A stretch of DNA of 36,077 nt from Salinicoccus albus DSM 19776. GTDB taxonomy: Bacteria > Bacillota > Bacilli > Staphylococcales > Salinicoccaceae. Location of the stretch: positions 1 through 36,077 of the forward strand of contig NZ_ARQJ01000013.1 of the NCBI RefSeq assembly GCF_000385175.1, in the 5' to 3' direction. Position numbers and translations under genes: made by a program. Below, piece after piece: positions 15,289-25,443 of this stretch; positions within the stretch are counted from its first letter, which is position 1; each line of letters starts with the position of its first letter. The notes under the pieces were generated by a model, which saw only the letters and a program-made list of their open reading frames with translations, ran no database searches and was not told the origin of the DNA.

Positions 15289-15567
15289 ATGACAGCAACA
15301 TTTCCTGATAGTTTTATCACTAAATACTTTCTAACTTTGATAATAGGGGCCCCCTTCTTATTATCTTCCGTATCTATAACTAATTTTTTTGAATATAACT
15401 TAATTCATTTTTTTGTAACTGCAATGATAATTTTTGTCACTCTATTTCTTGAAATTTTAGCCAATAAAAAGCTAAGTTTACAAGATAAATCAAAAAAATT
15501 AACACCTATTGTAGTACTAAATGCTTTATTTACTCTCTTTATCTGTGTTCTCTTTGTTTATGTTTAA
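15289..15567 (+). CDS. Small membrane protein (92 aa), candidate immunity protein
   Basis: An excellent RBS AAAGGAGGG stands before ATG 15289. Three hydrophobic segments: about residues 10-32 (ITKYFLTLIIGAPFLLSSVSI), 38-55 (LIHFFVTAMIIFVTLFLEIL) and 75-92 (VVLNALFTLFICVLFVYV). A basic loop (ANKKLSLQDKSKKLT) lies between the last two. No family is recognised. Its position 18 bp behind a bacteriocin-like peptide gene in an AT-rich islet suggests an immunity or export helper role, purely by context. The region is clearly more AT-rich than the flanking exchanger and folD genes, suggesting acquisition. Confidence 0.65.
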   Translation: MTATFPDSFITKYFLTLIIGAPFLLSSVSITNFFEYNLIHFFVTAMIIFVTLFLEILANKKLSLQDKSKKLTPIVVLNALFTLFICVLFVYV

Positions 15568-15605
15568 TAAAAAAATAAAAAGGACGTCTATCCTTTAACC
15601 TGCTC

Positions 15606-15660
15606 CCTCCTAAGTTTACAGATGAAATAAGAAATCTGTAAAACTTAGGAGGAATTTTTA
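15606..15660 (+). terminator. Long hairpin after the peptide/membrane-protein pair
   Basis: CCTCCTAAG...ACAGAT (15606-15623) pairs with ATCTGT...CTTAGGAGG (15634-15652) over 18 bp with one bulged A and a 10-nt loop, followed by AATTTTTA. It probably terminates the two-gene unit. The right arm contains AGGAGG, a perfect ribosome-binding sequence paired with its complement, so the hairpin could also mask a start. Confidence 0.6.
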
Positions 15661-15913
15661 TCGATTAGGAAATATGCCAAATATAAAAATCCACGGGAGC
15701 AGTTCAAATATTTGTTTGGTGATTACAATTTCCGGTATAAAGATCAGGCTGGTAAATGAATTTTGATCAAGCGTTCATCTAAATAAAGTCTAACGGTCAT
15801 TCAAGATACAACTCAATGACCGTTAACATGCACATGGAACAATTATTAACAGCCATTCATAAGAACGCCGCGTCCATCAGACAGGTGCATGCGGCCCATA
15901 CTTAAATTAAATG
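15661..15913. other. Gene-poor AT-rich stretch before folD, with an orphan 32-codon frame
   Basis: No complete gene is seen. On the plus strand one frame is open from 15664 to a TGA at 15760-15762 and reads RKYAKYKNPREQFKYLF...FRYKDQAGK. It sounds like the tail of a real protein, but has no start codon behind the AGGAGG at 15647-15652 and is probably a gene fragment. Beyond it the stretch contains only the inverted repeat at 15791-15825. Confidence 0.45.
15791..15825. repeat. Perfect inverted repeat (11 bp arms)
   Basis: TAACGGTCATT (15791-15801) and AATGACCGTTA (15815-15825) pair perfectly around a 13-nt loop. There is no T tract on the plus strand. It could be a terminator remnant for folD, an element end or a protein-binding site. 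Confidence 0.7.
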
Positions 15914-16765
15914 CTACTCCATACCATTATGCCATTTTGCTGCCAGTAACGTGTTATTCAACACCATTGTGATCGTCATCGGGCCGACGCCGCCGGGCAC
16001 TGGCGTGATCCAGCCGGCTTTTTCCTTGGCGGCGTCGAAGTCGACATCTCCCTGGAGTTTGTCATCGACCATTGTATTGCCAACATCGATCACAATGGCA
16101 CCGTCTTTGATATGTTCGGCTTTGATCAGTCCCGGGGCGCCGGCGGCACTGACGATGACGTCGAAGTCTGCAAGTTTGGCGGTCAGCTCCCGGGTGCGGG
16201 AATGCATCAGTGTGACTGTGGCGTTTTGATCGGTAAGGAGTTTTGCGACGGGCTGGCCGACGATCTGTGATCGCCCGATCACTGCAGCATCCTTGCCTTC
16301 CACAGCGCCGGTGTGTTTAAGGAGTTCCATGATGCCGAGCGGTGTGCAGGGGATAAATGTGCGTTGTCCGGTATACATTCTGCCAATGTTGACCGGGCTG
16401 AAGCCATCGACATCTTTGTGCGGCGCGATGGTTTCCAGCACCTTCTCTTCACTAATCTGTTCCGGCAGCGGGACCTGCACGAGAATTCCGCTGACGGCAT
16501 CATCATTATTTAACGCCCTGATTTTGTCCAGCAGCGTCTGCTCACTGATATTCTCATCCAGCTGAACGATGTCGGAAGCCATACCGATCTTTTCCGCTGC
16601 CCTGTTTTTGGAACGCACATAGCTGAGAGAAGCGCCGTCATTGCCCGCGATTACGACTGTCAGATTCGGTGTGATGCCTTTTTCTTTCAATTCTTCTACG
16701 CCTGCGGCGAGTCCGGCACGGTAATCCTTGGCAATTTCTTTTCCATTGAGCAATTCTGCTGTCAT
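15914..16765 (-). CDS. folD: Bifunctional methylenetetrahydrofolate dehydrogenase / methenyltetrahydrofolate cyclohydrolase
   Basis: 283 residues from ATG 16765, which has AGGAG 7 nt upstream; an ATG two codons earlier abuts that RBS. Motifs: [14 protein letters not shown] (catalytic Lys), [35 protein letters not shown], the Rossmann signature [16 protein letters not shown] and the C-terminal [16 protein letters not shown]. It makes 10-formyl-THF, the one-carbon donor for PurN and PurH encoded across the divergent promoter. A PurR-box-like GTTCGTTTAT lies at 16781-16790, directly before its RBS, suggesting joint control with the pur operon. Confidence 0.95.
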   Translation of the reverse strand: MTAELLNGKEIAKDYRAGLAAGVEELKEKGITPNLTVVIAGNDGASLSYVRSKNRAAEKIGMASDIVQLDENISEQTLLDKIRALNNDDAVSGILVQVPLPEQISEEKVLETIAPHKDVDGFSPVNIGRMYTGQRTFIPCTPLGIMELLKHTGAVEGKDAAVIGRSQIVGQPVAKLLTDQNATVTLMHSRTRELTAKLADFDVIVSAAGAPGLIKAEHIKDGAIVIDVGNTMVDDKLQGDVDFDAAKEKAGWITPVPGGVGPMTITMVLNNTLLAAKWHNGME

Positions 16766-16902
16766 TTCCATTCTCCTCACGTTCGTTTATATTCTCCATT
16801 ATCCATCAGTTGAATAAAAATTTCCATACTCATATAAACACTTCTCATCTTTCGGCATACCCTAAAGTGAACATATTATTCCACAAAGCACTAGAAAGTA
16901 TA

Positions 16903-16988
16903 AAAACCGAACTTATAATTTATAAAAATACTACAAACGTTCGTATAAACAAACGATTAAATTTTTTATATAAAAATTGTTCGTTTTT
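16903..16988. promoter_or_regulatory. PurR box cluster in the folD-purE divergent region
   Basis: Compared with the Bacillus/staphylococcal PurBox AWWWCCGAACWWT: 16903-16915 AAAACCGAACTTA (12/13, plus orientation), 16936-16948 AACGTTCGTATAA (10/13, reverse) and 16976-16988 ATTGTTCGTTTTT (12/13, reverse). A fourth weak GTTCG lies at 16781 beside folD. PurR binds facing pairs and is released by PRPP. A possible purE promoter is TTGAAT (16992-16997), 17 bp, TAAACT (17015-17020). No guanine-riboswitch core was found in the 300-bp region. Confidence 0.75.
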
Positions 16989-17067
16989 AAGTTGAATAAA
17001 GCTAATTCCGTTGTTAAACTGTATATGTAATGACACAAACAAATTTCTGGAAATGAGGGTTTTAATT

Positions 17068-17550
17068 ATGACGGTAGGCGTAATCATGGGCAGCTCTTCA
17101 GATTGGCCGGTCATGCAGCATGCGTGTGACATGCTGGATGAATTGGAAATACCTTATGAGAAAAAAGTGGTCAGTGCCCACCGGACACCGGAAATGATGA
17201 TGAACTATGCGAAGCATGCGAAGTCTGACGGACTGGACGTCATCATTGCCGGCGCCGGCGGTGCAGCGCATCTGCCGGGCATGGTCGCTTCCATGACGAA
17301 TGTCCCGGTCATCGGTGTGCCAATAGAATCCAAATCCCTGCAAGGTATGGATTCCCTGCTCTCCATCGTGCAGATGCCGGGCGGCATTCCAGTAGCCACG
17401 ACTGCTATCGGCAAAGCCGGCAGCAAAAACGCAGGCATATTGGCTGCACGTATAGAAGCCGTCGGTGCCCCTGAGATATACGAACGTTTAAACGCATATC
17501 AAAAATCATTGGAAGAAAAAGTGGAGGAGATGCAGCATGACCTCAACTAA
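17068..17550 (+). CDS. purE: N5-carboxyaminoimidazole ribonucleotide mutase PurE
   Basis: 160 residues from ATG 17068 with GAGGG upstream; an earlier in-frame ATG (17011) has no RBS. Class I PurE motifs: [10 protein letters not shown] (phosphate binding), SAHRTPEMM (catalytic His) and [14 protein letters not shown]. It converts N5-CAIR, made by PurK, to CAIR. First gene of the IMP operon; the purK start lies inside its 3' end. Confidence 0.96.
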   Translation: MTVGVIMGSSSDWPVMQHACDMLDELEIPYEKKVVSAHRTPEMMMNYAKHAKSDGLDVIIAGAGGAAHLPGMVASMTNVPVIGVPIESKSLQGMDSLLSIVQMPGGIPVATTAIGKAGSKNAGILAARIEAVGAPEIYERLNAYQKSLEEKVEEMQHDLN

Positions 17551-18661
17551 GCTGGCACTGGGAGCAACAATCGGGATTATCGGCGGCGGACAGCTCGGCA
17601 AGATGATGGCACAGTCAGCGCTCAGAATGGGTTACAGGGTGGCAGTGCTCGATCCTTCAGAAGATGCGCCGGCAGGCGCGACCAGCAATCATTTTATCCA
17701 TGCTGAATTCAGTGATCTGAGGGCACTCAAATCATTGTGTGAAATGAGCGATGTCATCACATATGAATTCGAAAACATCAATGCAGAAATACTGCACACA
17801 CTGGTCGATGATTACAATGTACCGCAGGGGGCACAGACGGTGCTGACGCTGCAGAATCGGGAGACGGAAAAAGCGGCGATTGAAGCTTCAGGTGCGGCCA
17901 TAGTGCCCTATGAAAAAGTCGACAGTCTGGATACGGTCAGGACGTTTGCCAAAATGCACGGACTGCCGGCCATCGTCAAGACGGCAACAGGCGGATATGA
18001 CGGTAAAGGACAGTATCTGCTGGAAACCGAAGCGGACTTGTTTACACTTGACCTCCCCCTTGAAGAAGCCGATTTCGTCGTAGAAAAGTATATCGAACTT
18101 GAACGCGAAGTGTCACTGACGATTGCCAGAAGCGTGAGCGGGCAGGTCATCATTTTCCCGCTGCAGGAAAATCTGCACAAAGATCAGATTTTATACAGAA
18201 CCATCGTGCCCGCCCGGCTGGATTTTGAACAACAGGCTAAAAAAGAGGCAGAAAAAATCATGTCAAAGCTTCATTTTGCCGGCGTGTTCACGATTGAATT
18301 TTTTGTTTCAAAACAAGGCGATCTGTATGTGAATGAAATCGCGCCCCGTCCGCACAATTCCGGACATTATTCCATAGAAGCATGCAACATCAGCCAGTTT
18401 GATGCGCATGTCCTCGCTCTATTGGATCATCCGATGCCTCAGGTCGCCCTGCACAGTGACGCTGTCATGATGAATCTGCTCGGTGAGGATCTTGACAGGC
18501 TGGGGAGTGAACTGTTCAAACATCCGGACTGGCGTGTCCATGTGTATGGCAAGACAGCACGCAAACCCGCCCGCAAAATGGGGCATGTCACAGTACTTAC
18601 AGAAGATGTGGAAGAGACGCTTGAACATTTGACTAAAGATTTTGTAAAGGGGACTGACTGA
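17537..18661 (+). CDS. purK: N5-carboxyaminoimidazole ribonucleotide synthetase PurK
   Basis: 374 residues, ATP-grasp enzyme making N5-CAIR from AIR, bicarbonate and ATP. It begins with [17 protein letters not shown] and carries [11 protein letters not shown] (ATP loop), [15 protein letters not shown] and the metal-binding [26 protein letters not shown] lies within purE and the start overlaps purE by 14 nt, implying translational coupling. Confidence 0.96.
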   Translation: MTSTKLALGATIGIIGGGQLGKMMAQSALRMGYRVAVLDPSEDAPAGATSNHFIHAEFSDLRALKSLCEMSDVITYEFENINAEILHTLVDDYNVPQGAQTVLTLQNRETEKAAIEASGAAIVPYEKVDSLDTVRTFAKMHGLPAIVKTATGGYDGKGQYLLETEADLFTLDLPLEEADFVVEKYIELEREVSLTIARSVSGQVIIFPLQENLHKDQILYRTIVPARLDFEQQAKKEAEKIMSKLHFAGVFTIEFFVSKQGDLYVNEIAPRPHNSGHYSIEACNISQFDAHVLALLDHPMPQVALHSDAVMMNLLGEDLDRLGSELFKHPDWRVHVYGKTARKPARKMGHVTVLTEDVEETLEHLTKDFVKGTD

Positions 18662-19362
18662 TGCTTCTATATGAAGGGAAGGCAAAGTGTGTGTATAAAA
18701 CCGAGGACCCTGAAGTGCTGCGTCTTGAATATAAGGATGAAGTGACTGCGGGCAACGGGGAAAAACAAGATTTTATGTCCGGTAAAGGACGGCTTAATAA
18801 TTTGATTTCATCTGATATATTCAAATATCTAAAGAAAAACGGTGTGGATTCCCATTTTATCGAACGCATCAGTGACACGGAACAGAAAGTGATGCCGGTA
18901 CGCATCATCCCGCTTGAAGTGGTGGTCAGGAACTTTGCGGCCGGCAGTATTGTCAGACGTCTCGGATTCACAAACGGCAGTTCTTTCACACCGCCGCTCG
19001 TGGAATTTTATTATAAAGAAGATGCATTGCATGATCCCATACTGACCGAAGATCATATTCTGAAACTGGATATCGCGACAGAAGCTGAGATTGAAACGCT
19101 CAGGACTCAGGCGCTCAAGGTGAATAAGGCCATGAACGAAATGATGGATCAGATGGGGCTCAAGCTGGTCGATTTCAAAATTGAGTACGGTAAAGACAAG
19201 GCCGGCAATTTTGTCCTGGCGGACGAGATATCCCCGGATACCTGCCGCATATGGGATAAGAAAACCGGCGAAAACTTCGATAAGGATGTCTACCGTAACG
19301 GCACAGGTTCACTGATTGACAAGTACACTGAATTTTACGAAAAGATGGGGGCAGTCAAATAA
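18661..19362 (+). CDS. purC: SAICAR synthetase PurC
   Basis: 233 residues. It joins CAIR and aspartate with ATP. Visible motifs are the N-terminal LYEGKAK (followed by CVY where most bacteria have R/K-IY), [38 protein letters not shown] and [12 protein letters not shown] (magnesium/substrate site). The start ATG shares its A with the purK stop (TGATG). Confidence 0.96.
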   Translation: MLLYEGKAKCVYKTEDPEVLRLEYKDEVTAGNGEKQDFMSGKGRLNNLISSDIFKYLKKNGVDSHFIERISDTEQKVMPVRIIPLEVVVRNFAAGSIVRRLGFTNGSSFTPPLVEFYYKEDALHDPILTEDHILKLDIATEAEIETLRTQALKVNKAMNEMMDQMGLKLVDFKIEYGKDKAGNFVLADEISPDTCRIWDKKTGENFDKDVYRNGTGSLIDKYTEFYEKMGAVK

Positions 19363-19619
19363 TGAAGCAGATAGAATTGATCGTCACGCTGCAGCCGCAG
19401 GTTCTGGATACTCAGGGGGAAGCCTTAAACCGTTCGGTCCATGAGCTCGGGCATGATGAAATCAGTAACATACGCGTCGGCAAGGTACTGTATTTTGATA
19501 TCGAAGAAACCGATAATGAACGCATAGAAGAAATTGTGAAATCACTGTCTGAACGCCTCTTTACAAATACGGTAATTGAAACGTATGAATATAATATTCT
19601 GAGTGAGGTGCCGAAGTGA
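19362..19619 (+). CDS. purS: FGAM synthetase subunit PurS
   Basis: 85 residues, the typical small PurS dimer subunit with an alternating strand-helix pattern (IELIVTLQPQVLDTQGEALNRS, ISNIRVGKVLYFDI, ERLFTNTVIETYEY). It bridges PurL and PurQ, and its presence goes with the small form of PurL in this operon. It overlaps the purC stop by one base (TAATG). Confidence 0.94.
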   Translation: MKQIELIVTLQPQVLDTQGEALNRSVHELGHDEISNIRVGKVLYFDIEETDNERIEEIVKSLSERLFTNTVIETYEYNILSEVPK

Positions 19620-20287
19620 TGAAGTATGCAGTGATCAGATACCCCGGCTCCAACGGCGACCGTGACCTGCTGAATGCCGCCCGCAAAGCGGGCGGTGAAG
19701 CGGCATATGTGGACTACAGGGAAACAACGCTGGATGGTTACGACGGCGTGCTGATTCCCGGCGGCTTTTCATTCGGCGACTATCTCAGGAGCGGGGCGAT
19801 GGCAGGTGTCGCGCCTGTAACTCAAGCCATCAGACAGGCAGCTGATGAAAATAAGCCGATCCTTGGTATCTGCAACGGTTTTCAGATACTCACTGAAATT
19901 GGTCTGCTCCCCGGCGCGCTCATCTTCAATGACCAGCACACATTCGTCTCCCGGAATGAATCCCTTAAAATTGTCAATAATAACACCCGTTTCACGAGGG
20001 GATACGCACAAAATGAAGATGTCATCTATCCGGTGGCACACGGGGAAGGCCATTACTACTGTGATGATGAGACGTACGAAAAACTCGTGAAAAACAATCA
20101 GATCGTCCTGACTTACAATGAAAATCCGAACGGCTCCAGAAATGATATCGCCGGCATTGTGAATACCTCAGGCAATGTGTTCGGCATGATGCCGCATCCT
20201 GAACGGGCGCTTGAGACGCTGCTCGGCAGTGATGACGGAATGAAACTCTTTGAAGAAATGACGCAGAGGGAGGTTTATCATGTCTAA
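19619..20287 (+). CDS. purQ: FGAM synthetase glutaminase subunit PurQ
   Basis: 222 residues from ATG 19619 (overlapping the purS TGA); an adjacent GTG at 19616 is nearly as well placed for the RBS GAGGTG. Class I glutamine amidotransferase: nucleophile Cys85 in GICNGFQIL and the His/Glu pair in [10 protein letters not shown]. It feeds ammonia to PurL. The N-terminal motif reads PGSNGDRD, where PurQ usually has GSNCD, a tolerated change as that Cys is not catalytic. Confidence 0.95.
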   Translation: MKYAVIRYPGSNGDRDLLNAARKAGGEAAYVDYRETTLDGYDGVLIPGGFSFGDYLRSGAMAGVAPVTQAIRQAADENKPILGICNGFQILTEIGLLPGALIFNDQHTFVSRNESLKIVNNNTRFTRGYAQNEDVIYPVAHGEGHYYCDDETYEKLVKNNQIVLTYNENPNGSRNDIAGIVNTSGNVFGMMPHPERALETLLGSDDGMKLFEEMTQREVYHV

Positions 20288-22460
20288 ATTTATTGAACCG
20301 TCCATGGAACATATCAGGAATGAAAAACTGTATGCAGAAATGGGTCTGACGGATGATGAATACGGTAGAGTGGTCGAAATCCTTGAAAGAGACCCCAATT
20401 ACACAGAGACCGGTATCTTTTCCGTGATGTGGAGTGAGCATTGTTCCTATAAGCATTCCAAACCGTTTTTAAAACAATTCCCAAGCGAGGGGGCGCATGT
20501 ATTGATGGGCCCCGGCGAAGGTGCCGGGGCTGTCGATATCGGCGACGGGCAGGCGGCTGTGTTCAAGGTGGAATCACACAATCATCCGTCAGCGGTAGAA
20601 CCCTATCAGGGCGCGGCCACAGGTGTCGGCGGTATTATCCGCGACATCGTCTCCATCGGTGCACGCCCGATTGGTCTGCTCAATTCCCTCAGATTCGGCG
20701 AGCTTTCAGGCGCAAATAACAGACGCCTTCTGCGCGGGGTAACCGCAGGCATTGGCGGATACGGCAACTCGATCGGCATACCGACGGTCTCCGGGGAGGT
20801 CGAATTTGATCCGTCCTATGATGGTAACCCGCTCGTCAACGCCATGTGTGTCGGTGTGATGGAACACGATAAAATCCAGAAAGGAACTGCTAGAGGCGCC
20901 GGCAATAAGGTGATCTATGCCGGCTTGAAGACTGGCCGGGATGGTATTCATGGTGCCACTTTCGCATCGGAGGAACTGAATGAGGCGTCTGAATCAAGAC
21001 GCCCTTCAGTTCAGATCGGCGATCCGTTCACCGGCAAGAAGCTGATGGATGCGACCCTTGCTGCAATCGATCAGCCGGAATTGGTCGGCATTCAGGATAT
21101 GGGGGCAGCCGGCCTGACATCCTCAAGCTCGGAAATGGCAGCCAAAGGGGAATCCGGTATGACGCTTTATCTCGACCGGGTGCCCCTCCGGGAAGATGGC
21201 ATTTCCCCCTATGAGATGATGCTTTCAGAAACCCAGGAACGCATGCTGCTCGTTGTCGAAGAAGGCTCTGAACAGAAGTTCCTGGACTTGTTTGAAGATC
21301 ACGGGCTCGATGCGGCGGTCATCGGCGAAGTCACCGGCAGCGATCGTCTTTGTCTGTATTATGAAGAGGACTTATACGCTGACATCCCGGTCCAGCCGCT
21401 CTCTGAGGAAGCGCCTGTTTATATACTGGAAGGTCAGCAACCGGCACCTGATGATAAAATCTATGAGTATTCCCGGGCGGATCTGAATCAGGTGTTCGAC
21501 GCACTCTCGGGACATCCGACACACGGTTCAAAGGATTACATCTATGAACAGTTTGACGCCCAGGTGGGTGCCAATACTGTCCAGAAACCCGGCTTCGGCT
21601 CCGGTATCGTCAGAGTCGAAGGGACAGATAAGGCAGTGGCAGCGGCACTCGACGGTAAAAGCCGTTACGTCTATGCGGACCCTTATAACGGGGGCAAAGA
21701 AGTCGTGGCTCAGACCTTCAGATCAATCATTTCAACCGGCGCCAAACCGCTTGGTATGACGGACTGTCTCAATTACGGCAGTCCGGAAAATCCGGAAATC
21801 TATCACCAGCTGTCCGAATCCACGCGGGGCATGGCAGAAGCGTGTACCGCACTGTCTGCACCGGTCGTCTCCGGAAACGTGAGCCTCTACAATGAAAACA
21901 GGACGGACTCCATCCTGCCGTCACCGGTCATTGGTATGGTTGGGCTGATCGAAGATGTGAACTTCATGGACGGTCTTACCATCAATTCGAAAGATGCGGT
22001 TTACCTCGTCGGGGCAACAACCAAATCATTCGCCGGCAGCCAGATTGAAAAGCTGCTGGACAACGAAACATCCAGACAGCTCAGATACATCGATCTGGAA
22101 ACCGAATACAGCCGGGGCATGTATTTGAGAGGAAAGCTGACAGCCCGGGAGATAAAGAAAATCGCACCGCTTGGACGCGGCGGCATCGCTATGAAACTGG
22201 CTCAGCTTGCCAGCTTCCACCATCTCGGGCTTGACGTTGAGATTGACCTGGACGGTGAGGATTTGTTTGCAGAAAATGCTTCAAGGTATATTGTGATTGC
22301 ACAGCCAGGAATGGACATTCAGGATGCAGTTGAAATCGGACGGCTGTCCGACGATGGATTTACGATTAAAGCACGTGATGTGACGATTGAGCGGACGCTT
22401 GCAGCAGTCACAGAAGCGTGGGAAGGGGCAATTCCGAAATGTATGACATCCGTGGACTGA
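20280..22460 (+). CDS. purL: FGAM synthetase large subunit PurL (small type)
   Basis: 726 residues, the Gram-positive small PurL without fused glutaminase. It uses ATP to turn FGAR into FGAM with ammonia from PurQ. Motifs include [16 protein letters not shown] near the N-terminus (catalytic His and Ser), [15 protein letters not shown] (nucleotide/metal loop), GVGGIIRD, and the duplicated second half with [16 protein letters not shown] and [11 protein letters not shown]. It overlaps purQ by 8 nt with the RBS GGGAGG. Confidence 0.96.
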   Translation: MSKFIEPSMEHIRNEKLYAEMGLTDDEYGRVVEILERDPNYTETGIFSVMWSEHCSYKHSKPFLKQFPSEGAHVLMGPGEGAGAVDIGDGQAAVFKVESHNHPSAVEPYQGAATGVGGIIRDIVSIGARPIGLLNSLRFGELSGANNRRLLRGVTAGIGGYGNSIGIPTVSGEVEFDPSYDGNPLVNAMCVGVMEHDKIQKGTARGAGNKVIYAGLKTGRDGIHGATFASEELNEASESRRPSVQIGDPFTGKKLMDATLAAIDQPELVGIQDMGAAGLTSSSSEMAAKGESGMTLYLDRVPLREDGISPYEMMLSETQERMLLVVEEGSEQKFLDLFEDHGLDAAVIGEVTGSDRLCLYYEEDLYADIPVQPLSEEAPVYILEGQQPAPDDKIYEYSRADLNQVFDALSGHPTHGSKDYIYEQFDAQVGANTVQKPGFGSGIVRVEGTDKAVAAALDGKSRYVYADPYNGGKEVVAQTFRSIISTGAKPLGMTDCLNYGSPENPEIYHQLSESTRGMAEACTALSAPVVSGNVSLYNENRTDSILPSPVIGMVGLIEDVNFMDGLTINSKDAVYLVGATTKSFAGSQIEKLLDNETSRQLRYIDLETEYSRGMYLRGKLTAREIKKIAPLGRGGIAMKLAQLASFHHLGLDVEIDLDGEDLFAENASRYIVIAQPGMDIQDAVEIGRLSDDGFTIKARDVTIERTLAAVTEAWEGAIPKCMTSVD

Positions 22461-23857
22461 ATGAAGAGTGTGGGATTTTTGGTGTGTGGAATCATGAACG
22501 CGCGAGTGAACTGACGTATATCGCACTGCACAGTCTGCAGCACCGTGGTCAGGAGGGCGCAGGCATCGTGTGTTCGAACAATGACTATCTTTTTGGCGCC
22601 CGCGGCATGGGGCTTCTGACAGAAGCGCTCACTAATGATCAGCTGGTGTCACTGCGCGATTTCCCGCATGCGATCGGACATGTGCGTTACGCAACCACCG
22701 GCGGCAGTGAGCTCTCGAACGTCCAGCCGTTTCTTTTCAAAGGTCATAAAGGAGACCTGGGTCTGGCGCATAATGGCAATCTGGTGAATGCGATCAGTAT
22801 CCGGGATGCGCTTGAAGACGACGGTGCGATTTTCCAGACATCTTCAGACTCCGAGGTGCTCGCCCACCTGATCAGAAAGAACAAAAGCAGGGACAGGAAG
22901 CAGCGTATAAAAACCGCGCTCAAACAACTGAAGGGTGCATTTGCTTATGTCATTCTGGACGAAGATTCGCTGACGATTGCGATGGATGATCATGGGGTGA
23001 GGCCACTGATGCTCGGAGAGGTCGACGGTTCATACTGTGTCGCCAGTGAAACCTGTGCTTTCACAGCAATCGGGGCAGAATATATCCGTGATGTAGAACC
23101 CGGGGAATTGATCACTTTGAGTGACGCCGGGATTGATTTCGACAGGTATACAGATAAAGAGCAGCCAAATATGTGTTCAATGGAATATATTTATTTCACA
23201 AGGGCTGATTCGGAATTTCGTCATTCTTCGGTGTACAGCATCAGAAAATCACTCGGCCGAGCACTCGCCGAAGAAACTGAGGTGGATGCGGATATCGTCA
23301 TCGGCGTGCCGGACTCGAGCCTGGCAGCGGCAAAAGGATTCAGCGAGGCAACAGGCATCAAACAGGAGCAGGGGCTGCTTAAAAACCGCTATGTCGGACG
23401 GACGTTCACAGCGTCTGGCCAGGAAGCGAGGGAGCGGGCTGTCCGCATGAAACTGTCGCCGGTCAGGGATGTTGTGGAAGGCAAGCGTATATTTGTCGTC
23501 GATGACTCCATCGTGCGCGGCACAACAAGCCGTTTCATCGTCAAGGCGCTGCGCCGGGCAGGGGCGAAGGAAGTGCATATGGGCGTGTCGTCACCGCCGC
23601 TTAAAAATCCGTGCTACTACGGCATCGATGTGTCCACCCATGCAGAAATCATCGCCTCCCGGAAGTCGAATGAGGAAATCCGCAGGGAAATCGATGCGGA
23701 TTCGCTGACTTATCTCTCCGTCGGCAGAATGCATGATGTGTATCATTCGTTTGGCTCCAGGGGACAGTGTGATGCCTGTTTTACAGGAAACTATCCAATC
23801 GATATCGAGGAACAGCTCCTGCCACAGGAAAAAGACTTGAAGACGAAAGGGGTATGA
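22439..23857 (+). CDS. purF: Amidophosphoribosyltransferase PurF
   Basis: 472 residues from ATG 22439, within the end of purL. It begins [15 protein letters not shown]: a 10-residue propeptide ending in Glu-Glu before the nucleophile Cys11, the processed type. Glutaminase motifs: [11 protein letters not shown] and [10 protein letters not shown]. The PRPP loop is [13 protein letters not shown]. The four [4Fe-4S] cysteines of the B. subtilis-type enzyme are present (NMCSM, NPCYYG and the pair in QCDACF), implying oxygen-sensitive, Fe-S-dependent stability. It catalyses the committed step of purine synthesis and is third-last in function but sixth-last in gene order. Confidence 0.96.
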   Translation: MYDIRGLNEECGIFGVWNHERASELTYIALHSLQHRGQEGAGIVCSNNDYLFGARGMGLLTEALTNDQLVSLRDFPHAIGHVRYATTGGSELSNVQPFLFKGHKGDLGLAHNGNLVNAISIRDALEDDGAIFQTSSDSEVLAHLIRKNKSRDRKQRIKTALKQLKGAFAYVILDEDSLTIAMDDHGVRPLMLGEVDGSYCVASETCAFTAIGAEYIRDVEPGELITLSDAGIDFDRYTDKEQPNMCSMEYIYFTRADSEFRHSSVYSIRKSLGRALAEETEVDADIVIGVPDSSLAAAKGFSEATGIKQEQGLLKNRYVGRTFTASGQEARERAVRMKLSPVRDVVEGKRIFVVDDSIVRGTTSRFIVKALRRAGAKEVHMGVSSPPLKNPCYYGIDVSTHAEIIASRKSNEEIRREIDADSLTYLSVGRMHDVYHSFGSRGQCDACFTGNYPIDIEEQLLPQEKDLKTKGV

Positions 23858-23858
23858 C

Positions 23859-24881
23859 ATGTCTGAACAATATAAAAAAGCGGGTGTTGACATCGCAGCC
23901 GGTTATGAAGCCGTGGACCGGATGAAGTCGCATGTGGAGCGAACAATGCGCCGGGAGGTCCTCGGCGGGCTCGGCGGCTTCGGCGCTGCGTTTGATCTGT
24001 CACAGCTGAATATGAAAAGTCCGGTGCTGGTCTCCGGTACAGACGGCGTCGGCACGAAGTTAAAGATGGCGATCGACCATGGCCGGCACGACACGATCGG
24101 CATCGATGCGGTTGCCATGTGTGTGAATGATATTCTGACCACCGGCGCAGAGCCGCTTTATTTCCTTGATTACATCGCTGTCAATAAAGTGATTCCCGAG
24201 ACCGTTGCGGATATCGTTGATGGTGTGGCGACAGGCTGCAGTGAAGCCGGATGTGCGCTGATCGGCGGTGAAACAGCCGAGATGGGTGAGATGTACGGCA
24301 AAGGTGAATATGACATTGCCGGTTTTTCCGTCGGGGCAGTGGAGAAGGACCGTTATATCGACGGTTCGACGGTCCGACCGGGGGACAGCATTATCGGACT
24401 TGCTTCGAGCGGCGTCCATGCCAACGGTTACAGTCTCATCCGGAAGTTGATTGATGAACATGATATCGATATTGATGAAAAAATCGATGGCTCAAGCATC
24501 ATCGATCTGCTGCTTGAGCCGACCCGTATCTATGTCAAAAGTGTACAGGCATTGCTTGAAGCGGTGGACATCAAAGCCATGAGCCACATTACAGGCGGCG
24601 GTTTCATGGAGAATATTCCAAGGGCAATGCCGGAGCATCTGGGTGTGCGCCTTGATTTAGCTGATGTTGAAATTCCCAAAGTCATCTCCTGGCTGATTGA
24701 ATTTGGCGGGATTGATATGAAAGAAGCATACAATATCTTCAATATGGGTATCGGTTTCATAACAGTAGTGAATGCGGGAGATGAGGCAGCTGCTGTATCT
24801 GTATTGACCGAGGCTGGTGAAACGGCGTCAGTGATCGGCACGATGACCGCCGAAAGAGGAATGGTCATCAATGGACTATAA
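23859..24881 (+). CDS. purM: AIR synthetase PurM
   Basis: 340 residues. It cyclises FGAM to AIR with ATP and has the same fold as PurL halves. Motifs: [33 protein letters not shown] (nucleotide loop), [38 protein letters not shown] and [23 protein letters not shown]; the start lies 1 nt after the purF stop. Confidence 0.96.
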   Translation: MSEQYKKAGVDIAAGYEAVDRMKSHVERTMRREVLGGLGGFGAAFDLSQLNMKSPVLVSGTDGVGTKLKMAIDHGRHDTIGIDAVAMCVNDILTTGAEPLYFLDYIAVNKVIPETVADIVDGVATGCSEAGCALIGGETAEMGEMYGKGEYDIAGFSVGAVEKDRYIDGSTVRPGDSIIGLASSGVHANGYSLIRKLIDEHDIDIDEKIDGSSIIDLLLEPTRIYVKSVQALLEAVDIKAMSHITGGGFMENIPRAMPEHLGVRLDLADVEIPKVISWLIEFGGIDMKEAYNIFNMGIGFITVVNAGDEAAAVSVLTEAGETASVIGTMTAERGMVINGL

Positions 24882-25443
24882 AGTTGCGGTGATGGCTTCG
24901 GGCGGCGGTTCAAATTTTGAGAACATTGTCAGACATTCCGCAGATATCGGGATCGAGGTCTGTGTGATGATCACGGATCATCGCGATGCCTATGCAGTCA
25001 CACGTGCCGAAAAGCTTGGGATCACATATTATGCAATTGAGCGCGGGGATTATCCGAGCAGGGCAGCGCATGAAGCTAAAATCATCAAGATTCTGGCGGA
25101 ATTCGAAGTGGCTTATGTTGTCCTTGCAGGGTATATGAGAATTCTTTCATCACACTTCATCAGCACTTATGACAGACGTATAGTTAATCTTCATCCTTCC
25201 CTGCTGCCGGCATTCAAAGGTAAGAATGGCATTGAGGAGGCTTTCAACTATGGTGTGACGGTGAGTGGTGTAACGGTACATTATGTGGATGCTGGCGTCG
25301 ATGCCGGAGAGATCATCATGCAGGAGACTGTCCGTATCCGGGACGGTGAGACGCTGCAAACGCTTGAAGAAAAGATTCATCAGCTTGAATACTGGCTCTA
25401 CCCCCAGGCATTAAAAAAAGTGATAGAAGGTGGGAAATCATGA
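24871..25443 (+). CDS. purN: Phosphoribosylglycinamide formyltransferase PurN
   Basis: 190 residues. It transfers formyl from 10-formyl-THF (supplied through FolD) to GAR. The N-terminal [14 protein letters not shown] binds the substrate phosphate. The catalytic Asn-His-Asp set is present in [15 protein letters not shown] and the later [13 protein letters not shown]. The start overlaps purM by 11 nt. Confidence 0.95.
   Translation: MDYKVAVMASGGGSNFENIVRHSADIGIEVCVMITDHRDAYAVTRAEKLGITYYAIERGDYPSRAAHEAKIIKILAEFEVAYVVLAGYMRILSSHFISTYDRRIVNLHPSLLPAFKGKNGIEEAFNYGVTVSGVTVHYVDAGVDAGEIIMQETVRIRDGETLQTLEEKIHQLEYWLYPQALKKVIEGGKS

Noticed and set aside
16781-17067. Guanine riboswitch upstream of purE, as in Bacillus subtilis
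   Set aside because: No purine-riboswitch core or terminator/antiterminator pair was seen; only PurR boxes.
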